Assembly: GCA_016710745.1 (NCBI GenBank)
Contig: JADJVB010000013.1
Span: 248,001 to 312,000 of the forward strand
Direction: 5' to 3'
DNA: 64,000 bases
Source: Chitinophagaceae bacterium
Lineage (GTDB): Bacteria; Bacteroidota; Bacteroidia; Chitinophagales; Chitinophagaceae
Part shown: in pieces, positions 42,788 through 52,012 of the stretch
Layout of the letters: each line of letters opens with the position of its first letter
Position numbering within the stretch: position 1 is the stretch's first letter
Notes under the pieces: model-generated
Databases searched by the model: none
What the model was told of the DNA's origin: nothing
The model's input: only the letters and a program-made list of their open reading frames with translations
Translations under genes and position numbers: made by a program

Positions 42788-44089
42788 ATGAAGTACAGGC
42801 TGTTTTATTTCATAGCTTTTATAGCTATCACATTTTTATCTACCAGTTGTAAAAAATCCGGTAGTAAATCAGGCGGTGGATATGCCGTAGATAAGGGGCA
42901 GTTGATTGGTGCCGCTCCGGCTTCCAAGTGGAGTTTGACCAAACCCAAGGGTATGGTTTACATCCCACCTGGAACATTTCATATGGGGTCCAGTGATGAA
43001 GACATGAGTTACGCGCTTACAGCCCGTAATAAATCTGTTTCCATTAGCGGATTTTGGATGGATGCAACCGAAATTACCAACAATGAATATCGCCAGTTTA
43101 CCAATTGGGTGAGAGACTCTATCGCTGCCAAGCTGATGGGGTATATCAAGCAGGGTACAGATGGCAATGAGTATATCGATTGGAAAAAAGCGAATACCAT
43201 TAAATGGGGTGATAAAGCAACCATGGAGAAAGTGGATGCCATTATCGTTACACCGGATAACCGGATATTTGGAAAAAAAGAACTGGATGCCACCAAGATC
43301 GTGTACCAATCTGAGATATTTGATTTTAAAGCTGCGGCACAAAATACAGATGTTACCATTCCACGCTCTAAATTCATTATTAAAAAAGCCATTCCGGTAT
43401 ATCCTGATTCATTATGTTGGGTAAGAGACTTTGCTTATTCTTATAATGAGCCTATGTCTAAAAAATATTACAGTCATCCTGCCTTTGGAAATTATCCGGT
43501 AGTTGGTGTAAACTGGAAACAGGCAACTGCTTTTTGCGAATGGAGAACGCATTACCTGAACTCTTATTTAACGTCAAAGAAAAAATCAACCGAATCTGAT
43601 TTCAGATTACCAACCGAAGCGGAGTGGGAATATGCTGCAAGAGGCGGACGCTCTCAGGCAGATTACCCTTGGGGAGGATACTATTTAAGGAACAAAAAAG
43701 GCTGTTTACTGGCGAACTTTAAACCTGGTCGTGGTAATTATCCCGAAGATGGCGGATTTTATACTGTTCGTGGAGATGCTTACTGGCCAAACGATTTCGG
43801 TTTATATAATATGTCGGGTAATGTAGCAGAATGGACCTCATCTTTGTATTATGAAGGAGCTTACAACTTCCAGCATGATATGAATCCTGATATTCGTTAT
43901 AATGCCAAAGAAACTGATAAGCCTCGTGATAAACGAAAAGTATTACGCGGTGGCAGTTGGAAAGATGTTGGATATTTCTTAAGAACCGGTACCCGGACTT
44001 ATGAATATCAGGACACGTCCAAGTCTTATATTGGTTTCCGTTGTGTTATTGATTTACCTCCTGCTCAAAAAAAGGGAAAGAAAAAGTAA
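42788..44089 (+). CDS. gldK: Gliding motility/T9SS lipoprotein GldK
   Basis: 433 residues. A lipoprotein signal (FIAFIAITFLSTSC) precedes a formylglycine-generating-enzyme-like fold: MVYIPPGTFHMGSSDEDM, WMDATEITNNEYRQF, YPVVGVNWKQATAFCEW, RLPTEAEWEYAARGG and the C-terminal RKVLRGGSWKD. GldK (PorK) forms, with GldN, the periplasmic ring of the type IX secretion system under the outer membrane. First gene of the gldK-L-M-N set. Confidence 0.96.
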   Translation: MKYRLFYFIAFIAITFLSTSCKKSGSKSGGGYAVDKGQLIGAAPASKWSLTKPKGMVYIPPGTFHMGSSDEDMSYALTARNKSVSISGFWMDATEITNNEYRQFTNWVRDSIAAKLMGYIKQGTDGNEYIDWKKANTIKWGDKATMEKVDAIIVTPDNRIFGKKELDATKIVYQSEIFDFKAAAQNTDVTIPRSKFIIKKAIPVYPDSLCWVRDFAYSYNEPMSKKYYSHPAFGNYPVVGVNWKQATAFCEWRTHYLNSYLTSKKKSTESDFRLPTEAEWEYAARGGRSQADYPWGGYYLRNKKGCLLANFKPGRGNYPEDGGFYTVRGDAYWPNDFGLYNMSGNVAEWTSSLYYEGAYNFQHDMNPDIRYNAKETDKPRDKRKVLRGGSWKDVGYFLRTGTRTYEYQDTSKSYIGFRCVIDLPPAQKKGKKK

Positions 44090-44212
44090 ACCATCATTTT
44101 TGAAACTAAATTTAATGAGCGCGCCTGACTAAGTAAATTTAAATGGGTGCCCTGTAACCTTAGTATAATAAACTTTAAATAACCACCAATTAAAACTCTA
44201 AATTTTTAAATC

Positions 44213-44557
44213 ATGGCTCACAACAAAAGAACCTTTTTAACCTTAATTGATGTTTTGGTAAGTGCCGGCGCTGCTGTTATTATCTTCGCTGCATGGGCAA
44301 AACTTACGCACCAGCCTTTCGCAGATATGATGTTAACCATTGGTATGTGGACGGAGACGGCGATCTTCCTGGTTTATGCCGGAATTGAGTGGGTTAAACC
44401 CAAACATCACGAAGAAGATGATCAGCCGGAAGATTCAGTAAAGAATCATTCATTGGAGTCGATGGATAAAATGTTACAAAGCGCAGATATCACACCAACA
44501 AATTTGAAAAACTGGGCGATGGTTTTCAAAAACTGCAAACAACGGTTGGCGGTATGA
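44213..44557 (+). CDS. gldL: GldL, N-terminal part (frameshifted gene)
   Basis: The inner-membrane motor protein of the type IX secretion system. This 114-residue ORF holds the two transmembrane helices (LIDVLVSAGAAVIIFAAW; MMLTIGMWTETAIFLVYAG, with the conserved glutamate of the proton-driven motor) and the following linker. At about 44512 the frame breaks: adding one C after AAAAAC gives NLGDGFQKLQTTVGGM leading into the next ORF. Corrected length is 251 residues, normal for GldL. Confidence 0.94.
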   Translation: MAHNKRTFLTLIDVLVSAGAAVIIFAAWAKLTHQPFADMMLTIGMWTETAIFLVYAGIEWVKPKHHEEDDQPEDSVKNHSLESMDKMLQSADITPTNLKNWAMVFKNCKQRLAV

Positions 44558-44967
44558 GCGAGATCGGTGATGTAGTAAAAAACACCGGTGATTTCAGCAA
44601 TAAAACCAAAGAAGCAACAGTAGCTTTAGGAAGCATGACCACCGCATTTGCCAGCAGTGCAGCTACCATGGGTAGTTTCAGCAATGCAGCCGACAGTGCT
44701 AAAGGATTTCATGAGCAGGTACAGGTATTAACCAAAAACCTGGGTTCTTTAAATACCATTTATGAACTGGAATTGAAAGAGAGTAATAATCACCTGAAAT
44801 CGTTGAATCAATTCTATGGTAAATTGGCTGAGGCCAGTCAAACCATGATGGGTACTGTAGAAGACGCAGGAAAAGCTAAGGAGCAAATCAGCGCATTGGC
44901 CAATAACCTGGGTAAGTTAAACTCGGTTTATGGCAATATGCTGAGTGCGATGCAGGTAGGCCGTTAA
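44554..44967 (+). CDS. gldL: GldL, C-terminal part (frameshifted gene)
   Basis: This ORF encodes the cytoplasmic helical domain of GldL (VVKNTGDFSNKTKEA, VQVLTKNLGSLNTIYELELK, LGKLNSVYGNMLSAM). The apparent ATG at 44554 is internal; the correct frame reaches upstream to about 44513. Loss of this domain would be expected to disable secretion and gliding, so an assembly indel is the simplest reading. Confidence 0.94.
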   Translation: MSEIGDVVKNTGDFSNKTKEATVALGSMTTAFASSAATMGSFSNAADSAKGFHEQVQVLTKNLGSLNTIYELELKESNNHLKSLNQFYGKLAEASQTMMGTVEDAGKAKEQISALANNLGKLNSVYGNMLSAMQVGR

Positions 44968-45071
44968 TTGTAGATCAATTAACAGTTTGCTGATTATAGA
45001 TTGATCAGTAAACCAACCCAACAGATCGAAGAAAACCATTTTAAACAAAACAACAGTAAATCTTATATATT

Positions 45072-46586
45072 ATGGCTTTACCTAGAGAGCCCCGGCAAAA
45101 GATGATCAACATTATGTATTTGGTGTTGACTGCTATCCTGGCGCTGAATGTATCAGCGGAGGTAATTGAAGCCTTTAAAACGGTGGATAAAAGTTTGCAA
45201 AGCTCAAGCAAAAATATAAGCGCTTCAAATGAAGTGTTATACAAATCATTGAATGACAAATTAACCGACAGCAAAACATCGGTACAGGCCGCTGTTTGGC
45301 AGCCCAATGCCGAAAAAGCAAAAAAATATGCGGCTGCAATAGCCACCTATATTGATGGCTTGAAGCAGGAATTGAAAATGGGTGCGGGATTAAAGATCAA
45401 AGATGATGGAAAAGAGGATTTTAAAGAAGATAACCTGGATGCATCAACGCGTATATTCGAAACGGCAGGTAAAGGCGAAGAATTAAAAGCTAAGTTGGAA
45501 GCGTTTAAGAAGGAAATGCTGGATATTGATCCAAAGATCAGGGCCCAGTTTGAAAATAATTTCCCCGTTAGTACCGAAGGTGTTGAAGGAAAAGAAGGCA
45601 AAAAGGACTTCACAACCGGTTATTTTCATATGACGCCAACAGTTGCGGCTTTAACCATTTTGAGCAAGTTTCAAAATAATATCAGAACTGTAGAAAACCA
45701 GATCGTAAGTTATTGCCATAGCCAGGTAGGTGCTGTGGAAGTGCATATGGATGAGGTAGGTGTTTTGGTAGGACAAAGTTCTAACTATTTAATGCCCGGC
45801 CAGGAGTTGACCGTAACGGCGGGTGTTGGCGCTTATAGCTCAACAGTAAAATCGAGTATTTCGATAAACGGCAGCCCGATCAATTTGGTTGGCGGACAGG
45901 GAGAATATAAAACCAAAGCCACCGGCACAGGTAAACATACCATCCAGGTAAGCGGAAGTTTCACCGGTGAAGATGGTAAAGCCGTGCCCATCAGTAAAAC
46001 AATTGAATATGTTGTTGGTGTACCGGGAGGTGCAGCGGTGATGCTGGATAAGATGAACGTATTTTATATAGGCGTTGATAATCCGATCACTATTTCCTCA
46101 GGGTCTGGTTGGGATAAAACGACCGTTACACCTGCAGGATGTACTATTACCGGTACCGGTTCAAACCGTATTGTGAGGGTAACTGCAATTGGTGCTGCCA
46201 GTATCACAGTAACAGCCGATGGCAAGTCAAGTAAATTTGATTTCCGCGTTAAACGTATTCCTGATCCAATTATTAAAGTAGGCCCAAGTGGCGGAGGTAC
46301 CATGCAGGCCGTTGTTTTCAGAGGACAGCAGTTTGTACGGGCCGATCTTGAAAATTTTGATTTTGAAGCCAGGTTTAATGTAACCGGAGCTACGATATAT
46401 TTTAACAATCCAGGTGACAGAAATGTGAAGAAAGTTACGTTATCTAGTGGAAGCCTCGGACCTGCCGGAGATTATATGAAATCATTGGTACCGGGATCAA
46501 CAGTTATTTTTGATAATATCCGTGTGGTAGGCCCCGATGGTGTAACAAGAACAATTCAAAACCCTCCGGGATTCTCATTATTCTAG
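45072..46586 (+). CDS. gldM: Type IX secretion system motor protein GldM
   Basis: 504 residues. One N-terminal transmembrane helix (MINIMYLVLTAILALNVSAE) is inserted between the GldL helices; a long periplasmic part with helical and Ig-like domains follows (SSNYLMPGQELTVTAGVG, and a C-terminal domain with FRGQQFVRADLENFDF). GldM transmits motion from the GldL motor to the GldKN ring. Full length. Confidence 0.97.
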   Translation: MALPREPRQKMINIMYLVLTAILALNVSAEVIEAFKTVDKSLQSSSKNISASNEVLYKSLNDKLTDSKTSVQAAVWQPNAEKAKKYAAAIATYIDGLKQELKMGAGLKIKDDGKEDFKEDNLDASTRIFETAGKGEELKAKLEAFKKEMLDIDPKIRAQFENNFPVSTEGVEGKEGKKDFTTGYFHMTPTVAALTILSKFQNNIRTVENQIVSYCHSQVGAVEVHMDEVGVLVGQSSNYLMPGQELTVTAGVGAYSSTVKSSISINGSPINLVGGQGEYKTKATGTGKHTIQVSGSFTGEDGKAVPISKTIEYVVGVPGGAAVMLDKMNVFYIGVDNPITISSGSGWDKTTVTPAGCTITGTGSNRIVRVTAIGAASITVTADGKSSKFDFRVKRIPDPIIKVGPSGGGTMQAVVFRGQQFVRADLENFDFEARFNVTGATIYFNNPGDRNVKKVTLSSGSLGPAGDYMKSLVPGSTVIFDNIRVVGPDGVTRTIQNPPGFSLF

Positions 46587-46604
46587 GAGTAAAAATAAAA
46601 AGGT

Positions 46605-47642
46605 ATGAAAAGAAGGTATTTTAAATATGTTTTACTGGCTTTGTGCCTGGGCTTGTTTGTTAATACAGTGGAAGCGCAGAAAAAGAAGCGTACGTCAACA
46701 AAAAGGGCCAGCACGCGTAAAACAGCATCTTCCAAAACCAAGGCCAGTATTCAACCTACGGTTCCTCAGGAAGATCCGGTTGTTGTGGCACCGCCACCTG
46801 CACCGGAGCCGGTTTTTAATGACAGTTTACCCATTAAAAATGTAAAGAAATCATTGCGGCCTGATGAAGCGGTGGAAACAACGGTGTTGAAAGACAGAAC
46901 ACCATTGCCTTATGAAAATCTCAGGGCCGATGATGCCATGTACCGTCATAAAATATGGAGAGAGATTGATACCCGTGAAAAAATAAACCTGCCGTTTAAA
47001 TATGCGGCCGATGAGAATAACGGTAATCAACGCTTTATTTCGATTTTATTTAAAGCTATACAGGACAGTGCGGTTACCGTTTTTGACGCTGTTGACGACA
47101 GGTTTACAACGCCCATGACCAGGGCCGATGTGGTAAAGAAAATGTCGGGAGAGCCGATATCAGTACCTATTTACGATTCACTGGGAAATGTGGACCACTA
47201 CGATCTCCAATCCAGAGATATAGTGCTGGATTCATTTTATAAGTTTAGGATAAAAGAGGAAGTTATATTTGATAAAGAAAGTTCCCGTTTATTTTGGCGG
47301 ATATTGGGCATCGCACCGGTATTTAATGAATACACCGCACAAACCAACCAGTTCGTGGGAACAACCGAATTATTCTGGGTGTACTACCCGGATATGAGAC
47401 CTATTTTTTCTAAATATGATGTGTATAATGGTAAAAACTACGGTGCCCGTATGAGCTGGGAAGATCTGTTTGAAAGCCGCATGTTTTATGGACGTATTAT
47501 AAAAAGTACCATCGATAACCCGTACGACAAGTTTATTGAGCAGTATCCTGGTTTAAAGGATAAAGGGATACTTCAGTTACTGGAAGGAGAAAATATAAAA
47601 GAGAAGATTTTTAATTATGAACAGGATCTATGGTCCTATTAA
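46605..47642 (+). CDS. gldN: Type IX secretion system ring protein GldN
   Basis: 345 residues with a signal peptide (YVLLALCLGLFVNTVEAQ), a Lys/Thr/Pro-rich linker (about 24-75) and the conserved domain: MYRHKIWREIDTREKINLPF, FDKESSRLFWRILGIAPVF, FWVYYPDMRPIFSKYDVYN and WEDLFESRMFYGRIIKSTI. GldN (PorN) partners GldK in the periplasmic ring. An intrinsic terminator follows. Confidence 0.97.
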   Translation: MKRRYFKYVLLALCLGLFVNTVEAQKKKRTSTKRASTRKTASSKTKASIQPTVPQEDPVVVAPPPAPEPVFNDSLPIKNVKKSLRPDEAVETTVLKDRTPLPYENLRADDAMYRHKIWREIDTREKINLPFKYAADENNGNQRFISILFKAIQDSAVTVFDAVDDRFTTPMTRADVVKKMSGEPISVPIYDSLGNVDHYDLQSRDIVLDSFYKFRIKEEVIFDKESSRLFWRILGIAPVFNEYTAQTNQFVGTTELFWVYYPDMRPIFSKYDVYNGKNYGARMSWEDLFESRMFYGRIIKSTIDNPYDKFIEQYPGLKDKGILQLLEGENIKEKIFNYEQDLWSY

Positions 47643-47660
47643 TCAGTTCGCAATATATTG

Positions 47661-47690
47661 AAAGCCCCCGCAATGTCGGGGGCTTTTCAT
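47661..47690 (+). terminator. Intrinsic terminator after gldN
   Basis: A strong GC-rich stem AAAGCCCCCG / CGGGGGCTTTT with the loop CAATGT and a T-run, starting 18 bp after the gldN stop. Confidence 0.9.
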
Positions 47691-47820
47691 TTATCAAATA
47701 ATCGATATCAATTATTAACAAGTTGTCAATTTTTTGCTAATTACCTGAAAAGGGTATAGGTTATGATAATATGATTGAGTACCTTCGTTTCGGTTTTTCA
47801 TAGGATATTGGATTTTAAAC

Positions 47821-47852
47821 GGGGCTGAATTTCTATTCAGGCCCCTTTTTAT
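47821..47852 (+). terminator. Second terminator-like hairpin between gldN and uvrC
   Basis: GGGGCTGAAT-ttct-ATTCAGGCCCC with one bulged base, followed by TTTTTATTTTTT on the plus strand. It may end a short transcript starting between the two terminators, or back up the gldN terminator. Confidence 0.65.
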
Positions 47853-47898
47853 TTTTTGATAAAAGGTAAAGCTCCTGTTAGCCCCGGTTTTAGCGATA

Positions 47899-49698
47899 TC
47901 AGGAATTAAGATAGGCCATCAGTAATGCTGCTTTTGCTTTTCCAACAATAGCGGCCATTTCTCCTTCAGTTTTTGTTTTGATATTTTTAACCGATTTGAA
48001 TTCCTTTAGCAATTGATTGATCGTTGCTTTACCGATGCCCGGTACCTGCTCCAGTTCATTTACAAAAGCTCCTTTACTTCGGAGGTTTCGGTGATAGGTA
48101 ATTCCATAACTGTGCACCTCGTCTCTGATCCTGCGGATCAACTTAAGGCTTTCACTATCCCACGGCAATTTTACTGATTCTGTATCACCGGGGAAAAATA
48201 TTTCCTCTTCATTTTTTGCCAGTCCTACCACGGTAGTTGTACCCGGAAGCTTGAGTTTCGAAACACTCAGCATGGCGGCGCTTAATTGGCCCTTGCCACC
48301 ATCAATTACAATTAGCTGAGGCAATGGTTGCTTTTCATCGAGCAGGCGCTTATAGCGCCTGTAAACCACTTCTGTCATGGATGCGAAATCGTTGATGCCG
48401 GTTACTGTTTTTATTTTAAAGCGACGGTATTCTGCCTTGCTTGGTGAGCCGTTTTTAAAAACAACTACAGCCGAAACGGGATAACTGCCCTGCAGATTTG
48501 AATTGTCGAAACACTCAATATGCAATGGCATGGCGGGCAGCTGCAGGTCGATCTGTAATTGCTGTAATACCTGTTGCTTTTCGGAACTTGTCTTTTCGGA
48601 CAGGTTCAGCATTTTTCGTTTCTTCAGCTCTTCCCGGAAATAGTTTACATTTTTTTCTGAAAGATCCAGCAGCTTTTTTTTATCCCCGGCTTTTGGGATC
48701 GTTATCCTGACATCCTGCGGAAAATCGATCGCGAAGGGAACAATGATTTCGCTGGCGGTGCTGGCAAAGCTATCGCGCATCTGTGCTGCAGCAAAAGCAA
48801 GCACTTCGGCAGCTGTTTCTTCCATTTTCTTTTCGAGTGTGATGGTTTTTGTTTGCACAATGGTACCGGCATTAATAGCCAGGTAATTTACATAGGCAAT
48901 CTCACCATCCTCCAGGATCGAAAAAACGTCAACCGTTCCCATGCGGGTATTTACCACTGCCGAGCGGGCCTGGTAGGTTTTCAGGTGTTCAATTTTACTT
49001 TTGTACCGGGCTGCTTTTTCAAACTCCATTTTTTTAACATGATCCTGCATTTCTATTTTGAAATGCTGCAGTGCAGGCGAAATATTACCTTTCAGGATAT
49101 TGACCAGTTGCTGTAGCTCGGCATCGTAGTTTTCTTCCGTTTGCAAACCTTCACAGGGTCCCTTACAGTTTCCGAGATGGTACTCAAGGCAAACTTTGAA
49201 TTTTTTCTTTTTAATATTATTGTCCGATAAATTGAGTTTGCAGGTACGCAGCAGAATGGTTTGTTTTACAAAATCGAGCAATTCCCGCACTTTTTCTACA
49301 GAGGTATAAGGTCCCAGGTACTGTGATCCGTCTTTTATTTTTCTACGGGTAAAAAACACGCGGGGAAAGGGTTCGTTTTTGATCACGATATACGGATAGG
49401 TTTTACCATCCTTGAGGCTGATATTGAATCGGGGCTGAAATTCTTTTATTAAAGTGTTCTCCAGCAGGAAGGCATCCTGCTCGTTATTTACAATGGTAAA
49501 CTCAATGCGATGTATGCGCTGAACCAGTTCATGCGTTTTGTACGTCGTGAATGTTTTTGAAAAATAAGAGCTTACCCTTTTGCGCAGGTGTTTGGCTTTA
49601 CCAACATAGAGCAACTCATCGGCGGTATCATAATATTTATAGATTCCCGGTAATGTGGGAATAGTGGATGCAATGGCCGAAAATTCTTTTTGTGTCAT
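47899..49698 (-). CDS. uvrC: Excinuclease ABC subunit C
   Basis: 599 residues. N-terminal GIY-YIG nuclease (LPGIYKYYDTADELLYVGKA), UvrB-binding UVR motif (MEFEKAARYKSKIEHL), RNase H-like C-terminal nuclease (ECFDNSNLQGSYPVSAVVVF, IDGGKGQLSAA) and a helix-hairpin-helix end (EQVPGIGKATINQLLKEF). It makes both incisions in nucleotide-excision repair. ATG 49698 is preferred; the longer start at 49716 would overlap the preceding gene by 13 bp. Confidence 0.96.
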   Translation of the reverse strand: MTQKEFSAIASTIPTLPGIYKYYDTADELLYVGKAKHLRKRVSSYFSKTFTTYKTHELVQRIHRIEFTIVNNEQDAFLLENTLIKEFQPRFNISLKDGKTYPYIVIKNEPFPRVFFTRRKIKDGSQYLGPYTSVEKVRELLDFVKQTILLRTCKLNLSDNNIKKKKFKVCLEYHLGNCKGPCEGLQTEENYDAELQQLVNILKGNISPALQHFKIEMQDHVKKMEFEKAARYKSKIEHLKTYQARSAVVNTRMGTVDVFSILEDGEIAYVNYLAINAGTIVQTKTITLEKKMEETAAEVLAFAAAQMRDSFASTASEIIVPFAIDFPQDVRITIPKAGDKKKLLDLSEKNVNYFREELKKRKMLNLSEKTSSEKQQVLQQLQIDLQLPAMPLHIECFDNSNLQGSYPVSAVVVFKNGSPSKAEYRRFKIKTVTGINDFASMTEVVYRRYKRLLDEKQPLPQLIVIDGGKGQLSAAMLSVSKLKLPGTTTVVGLAKNEEEIFFPGDTESVKLPWDSESLKLIRRIRDEVHSYGITYHRNLRSKGAFVNELEQVPGIGKATINQLLKEFKSVKNIKTKTEGEMAAIVGKAKAALLMAYLNS

Positions 49699-49703
49699 TA
49701 TAT

Positions 49704-50285
49704 TTAAAAGCCCCAATACAGTTTTTCTTCTTTTTCAATTTTTGAATTACCGGTTTCATCGGTAATAATAGTCACAATTTTACACCATTCTTTATTAACC
49801 CAGGTCAATTGTAAGGTTTTTGATTTGCTGATCTCCTTTAACAAATAAACCCGTTTTACTGTATTTTCCTCGGGCTCAATATACACATCCCAGTGTTTCA
49901 ATTGCATCGAATCGGGCAATCCGGCTATGGGGTCGTAGGTGAGCGTGTAAGCATTGATGGACTGATCTAAAAAACTCTTTTCGGTAAACAGCCCGGTTAA
50001 ATTCATTGAATCTATTTCGGGGTGTAAAAATTCGCTGACAGCCCCATCAATTTCTTCGATTTTTAACCAAACCGAATCGGTTCGTCCATCTTGGGTAGTA
50101 TATCGCAGCGGGTTGATGCCTGCCTTTTTCATGTTATAGATTTCGCCCTTAATATAGGCTGTAACCGGAAAAAAACGCTGCGCTGCAAATGCTGTTTTAT
50201 CAGCAATAACCTCATCCGGTGCCCCCGCGTTATTACAGGCAGCTATACACAGTAAAACAGCGGCTAATGGAAAAATAATTTTCAT
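49704..50285 (-). CDS. Uncharacterised lipoprotein
   Basis: 193 residues with a lipoprotein signal (PLAAVLLCIAACN, lipobox IAAC). The mature part is beta-rich (RFFPVTAYIKGEIYNM, WDVYIEPEENTVKRVYLL, IEKEEKLYWGF) with no known motif. It lies directly before uvrC on the same strand and has its own promoter box. Function unknown; surface or periplasmic location inferred. Confidence 0.8.
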   Translation of the reverse strand: MKIIFPLAAVLLCIAACNNAGAPDEVIADKTAFAAQRFFPVTAYIKGEIYNMKKAGINPLRYTTQDGRTDSVWLKIEEIDGAVSEFLHPEIDSMNLTGLFTEKSFLDQSINAYTLTYDPIAGLPDSMQLKHWDVYIEPEENTVKRVYLLKEISKSKTLQLTWVNKEWCKIVTIITDETGNSKIEKEEKLYWGF

Positions 50286-50289
50286 CTTT

Positions 50290-50297
50290 CAAATTTA
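50290..50297 (-). promoter_or_regulatory. TAnnTTTG -7 box, 4 nt before the lipoprotein ATG
   Basis: Minus-strand TAAATTTG matches the consensus; AAAG separates it from the ATG at 50285. Confidence 0.5.
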
Positions 50298-50410
50298 AAC
50301 AGAATGACCGTCAATGCAAAATAGGTTCAAAACAGTTTGTCCCGGGTTGCTAAATGCAAAACGCAGCGATACACGGGGTATTGCTGCGTTTTTGTTATTA
50401 TTTCGATAAA

Positions 50411-51955
50411 TCAGAAGCCTTTTGATAAGCCAAATTTAAAGCCCACGGCATATGGTTTTTCTTTTAAAGCCACATCATTCCGATAGGTTGAAAAAACCTG
50501 GTACCGAACCTGTGGACCTACCTGCAACTGATAACCACCCAATCTGAAATTCATGTAGGTTTCAAATCCCAGGTTCAGGTTCCAGGTGCTGATGGAAGAG
50601 GGATCAGATACATAACTTTTCAGGTCTGAGGAAATGATATGGGCATTTCCACCAAAAACATAAGTAGGTTGTACCGATGCGCCAGCAAACCAATCCACAT
50701 TGTTCCTGCTCGACAGGTTATAGGCAAGCCCGATGGGTAATGCCAGCTGATAGGTTCTGTTATGGAGGGTTACCGGCGTTGTGGAGCCGGAATTAAAAAC
50801 ATTTGACGTGGTTGATGTTCTGGCTGCAGCGTAAGAATAACCGGTTCTTGGATCATTCAGTAAAATGGTTGTAAAGATCGGATGGTTGGTTTCCATCGCG
50901 TCTATATTATAATTGGTGTAATTAAATTGCAAACCTGTTTTGAAGTTAAGTTTTTTGCCAAGCCGATAGGTAATTCCTGCGCCTGCTTCCATACCAAAAC
51001 CAGGTTTTTGGCTGATAACCTGGTTAATATCGGCGCTTGCGAATGCGGTTGCAGATCCCTTGGTTTTGCTGCTAAGTTTGCGGTAATTTACGGCAGGCGT
51101 AACATAAACCTGGTACGACAAACGATTTTTTAATTTGGTTTTGGCCTCGTTGTTTTCCAAAACATAATTTTCAATCCAGGCTTTTTCCTCGTTGGTCAAT
51201 GTCTTCTTTGCATCGATCGCGTCGAGTAAAGAAATTGCTTTTTTGTCTTTTTCACGTAATGTGTTCAAATTAGCCTTCTCCGTCTTGTCTGAAACTGGCT
51301 TGTTTTGAGTTGCTGCTGCTTCACTATTGGTAGTGGCCTTATCTTCATTGGTAACCACAATATTGTCGTGGTCTTCTGTTTTGGGCGAACCGGTTTTTAT
51401 TTTTTTATTGTTAACCGCTATATCCGCGTAAATTTTATTTGATTTAATATAACTGTCAATTTGCTGAATAATATCGTTTGATTTATCTTCTTCAATCGAA
51501 GGTTTCGCCTTCTCTGTTTCCATCTTTGTTGTGCTCAGGTAATTTGGCCGGTTACTTTCAACAACCGTATAGGCTGAGTAATCCAATTCGCCGTTAATCA
51601 CATCTTCAAGTGATCGATTGTAAATACCCGTTGATGCTACCGGTTTTTTGCGATTGGCTGATGCCGGCTCCCGGTTATCGGGATTTTGACCCTTATTCAT
51701 TGATTGTACTAATTCATCCGACGTATTGGTATTAATTGGCCGGGTAATACTATTGTTACCGGTATTGAGGTAACCGATAAAACTAAGTGAACCAATCAAC
51801 AGTAACAGCACAACCATGGATGGCCACCGACGGCTTGGATGCAGATTATTGTAAATGCTGTGCCAAACCCGTCTGGAAGGATACATCCTGAACTGGTCAG
51901 CTTTTTCCTTCAGCAGTAGTTCAAACTCATCGTTATAATATTCGTTTTCCATCAT
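50411..51955 (-). CDS. Dual-membrane-spanning anti-sigma-like protein with C-terminal outer-membrane barrel
   Basis: 514 residues in four parts: a cytoplasmic N-terminus of about 43 residues (FELLLKEKADQFRMYPSRRV), one transmembrane helix (about 44-63, PSMVVLLLLIGSLSFIGYL), a long charged, probably disordered linker (about 64-275), and a beta-barrel domain (about 279-514) with alternating aromatic strands ending in GFKFGLSKGF and a terminal Phe. This order matches the dual membrane-spanning anti-sigma (Dma) proteins known from Bacteroides, in which one chain crosses both membranes. It lies 57 bp downstream of an ECF sigma gene, its likely partner. No direct anti-sigma motif can be proven by eye. 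Confidence 0.8.
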   Translation of the reverse strand: MMENEYYNDEFELLLKEKADQFRMYPSRRVWHSIYNNLHPSRRWPSMVVLLLLIGSLSFIGYLNTGNNSITRPINTNTSDELVQSMNKGQNPDNREPASANRKKPVASTGIYNRSLEDVINGELDYSAYTVVESNRPNYLSTTKMETEKAKPSIEEDKSNDIIQQIDSYIKSNKIYADIAVNNKKIKTGSPKTEDHDNIVVTNEDKATTNSEAAATQNKPVSDKTEKANLNTLREKDKKAISLLDAIDAKKTLTNEEKAWIENYVLENNEAKTKLKNRLSYQVYVTPAVNYRKLSSKTKGSATAFASADINQVISQKPGFGMEAGAGITYRLGKKLNFKTGLQFNYTNYNIDAMETNHPIFTTILLNDPRTGYSYAAARTSTTSNVFNSGSTTPVTLHNRTYQLALPIGLAYNLSSRNNVDWFAGASVQPTYVFGGNAHIISSDLKSYVSDPSSISTWNLNLGFETYMNFRLGGYQLQVGPQVRYQVFSTYRNDVALKEKPYAVGFKFGLSKGF

Positions 51956-52012
51956 TCTTAAAAAACATAATAGTTATTGGTAATCCCAATGTTCAATTTG
52001 CTTTACACAAAT

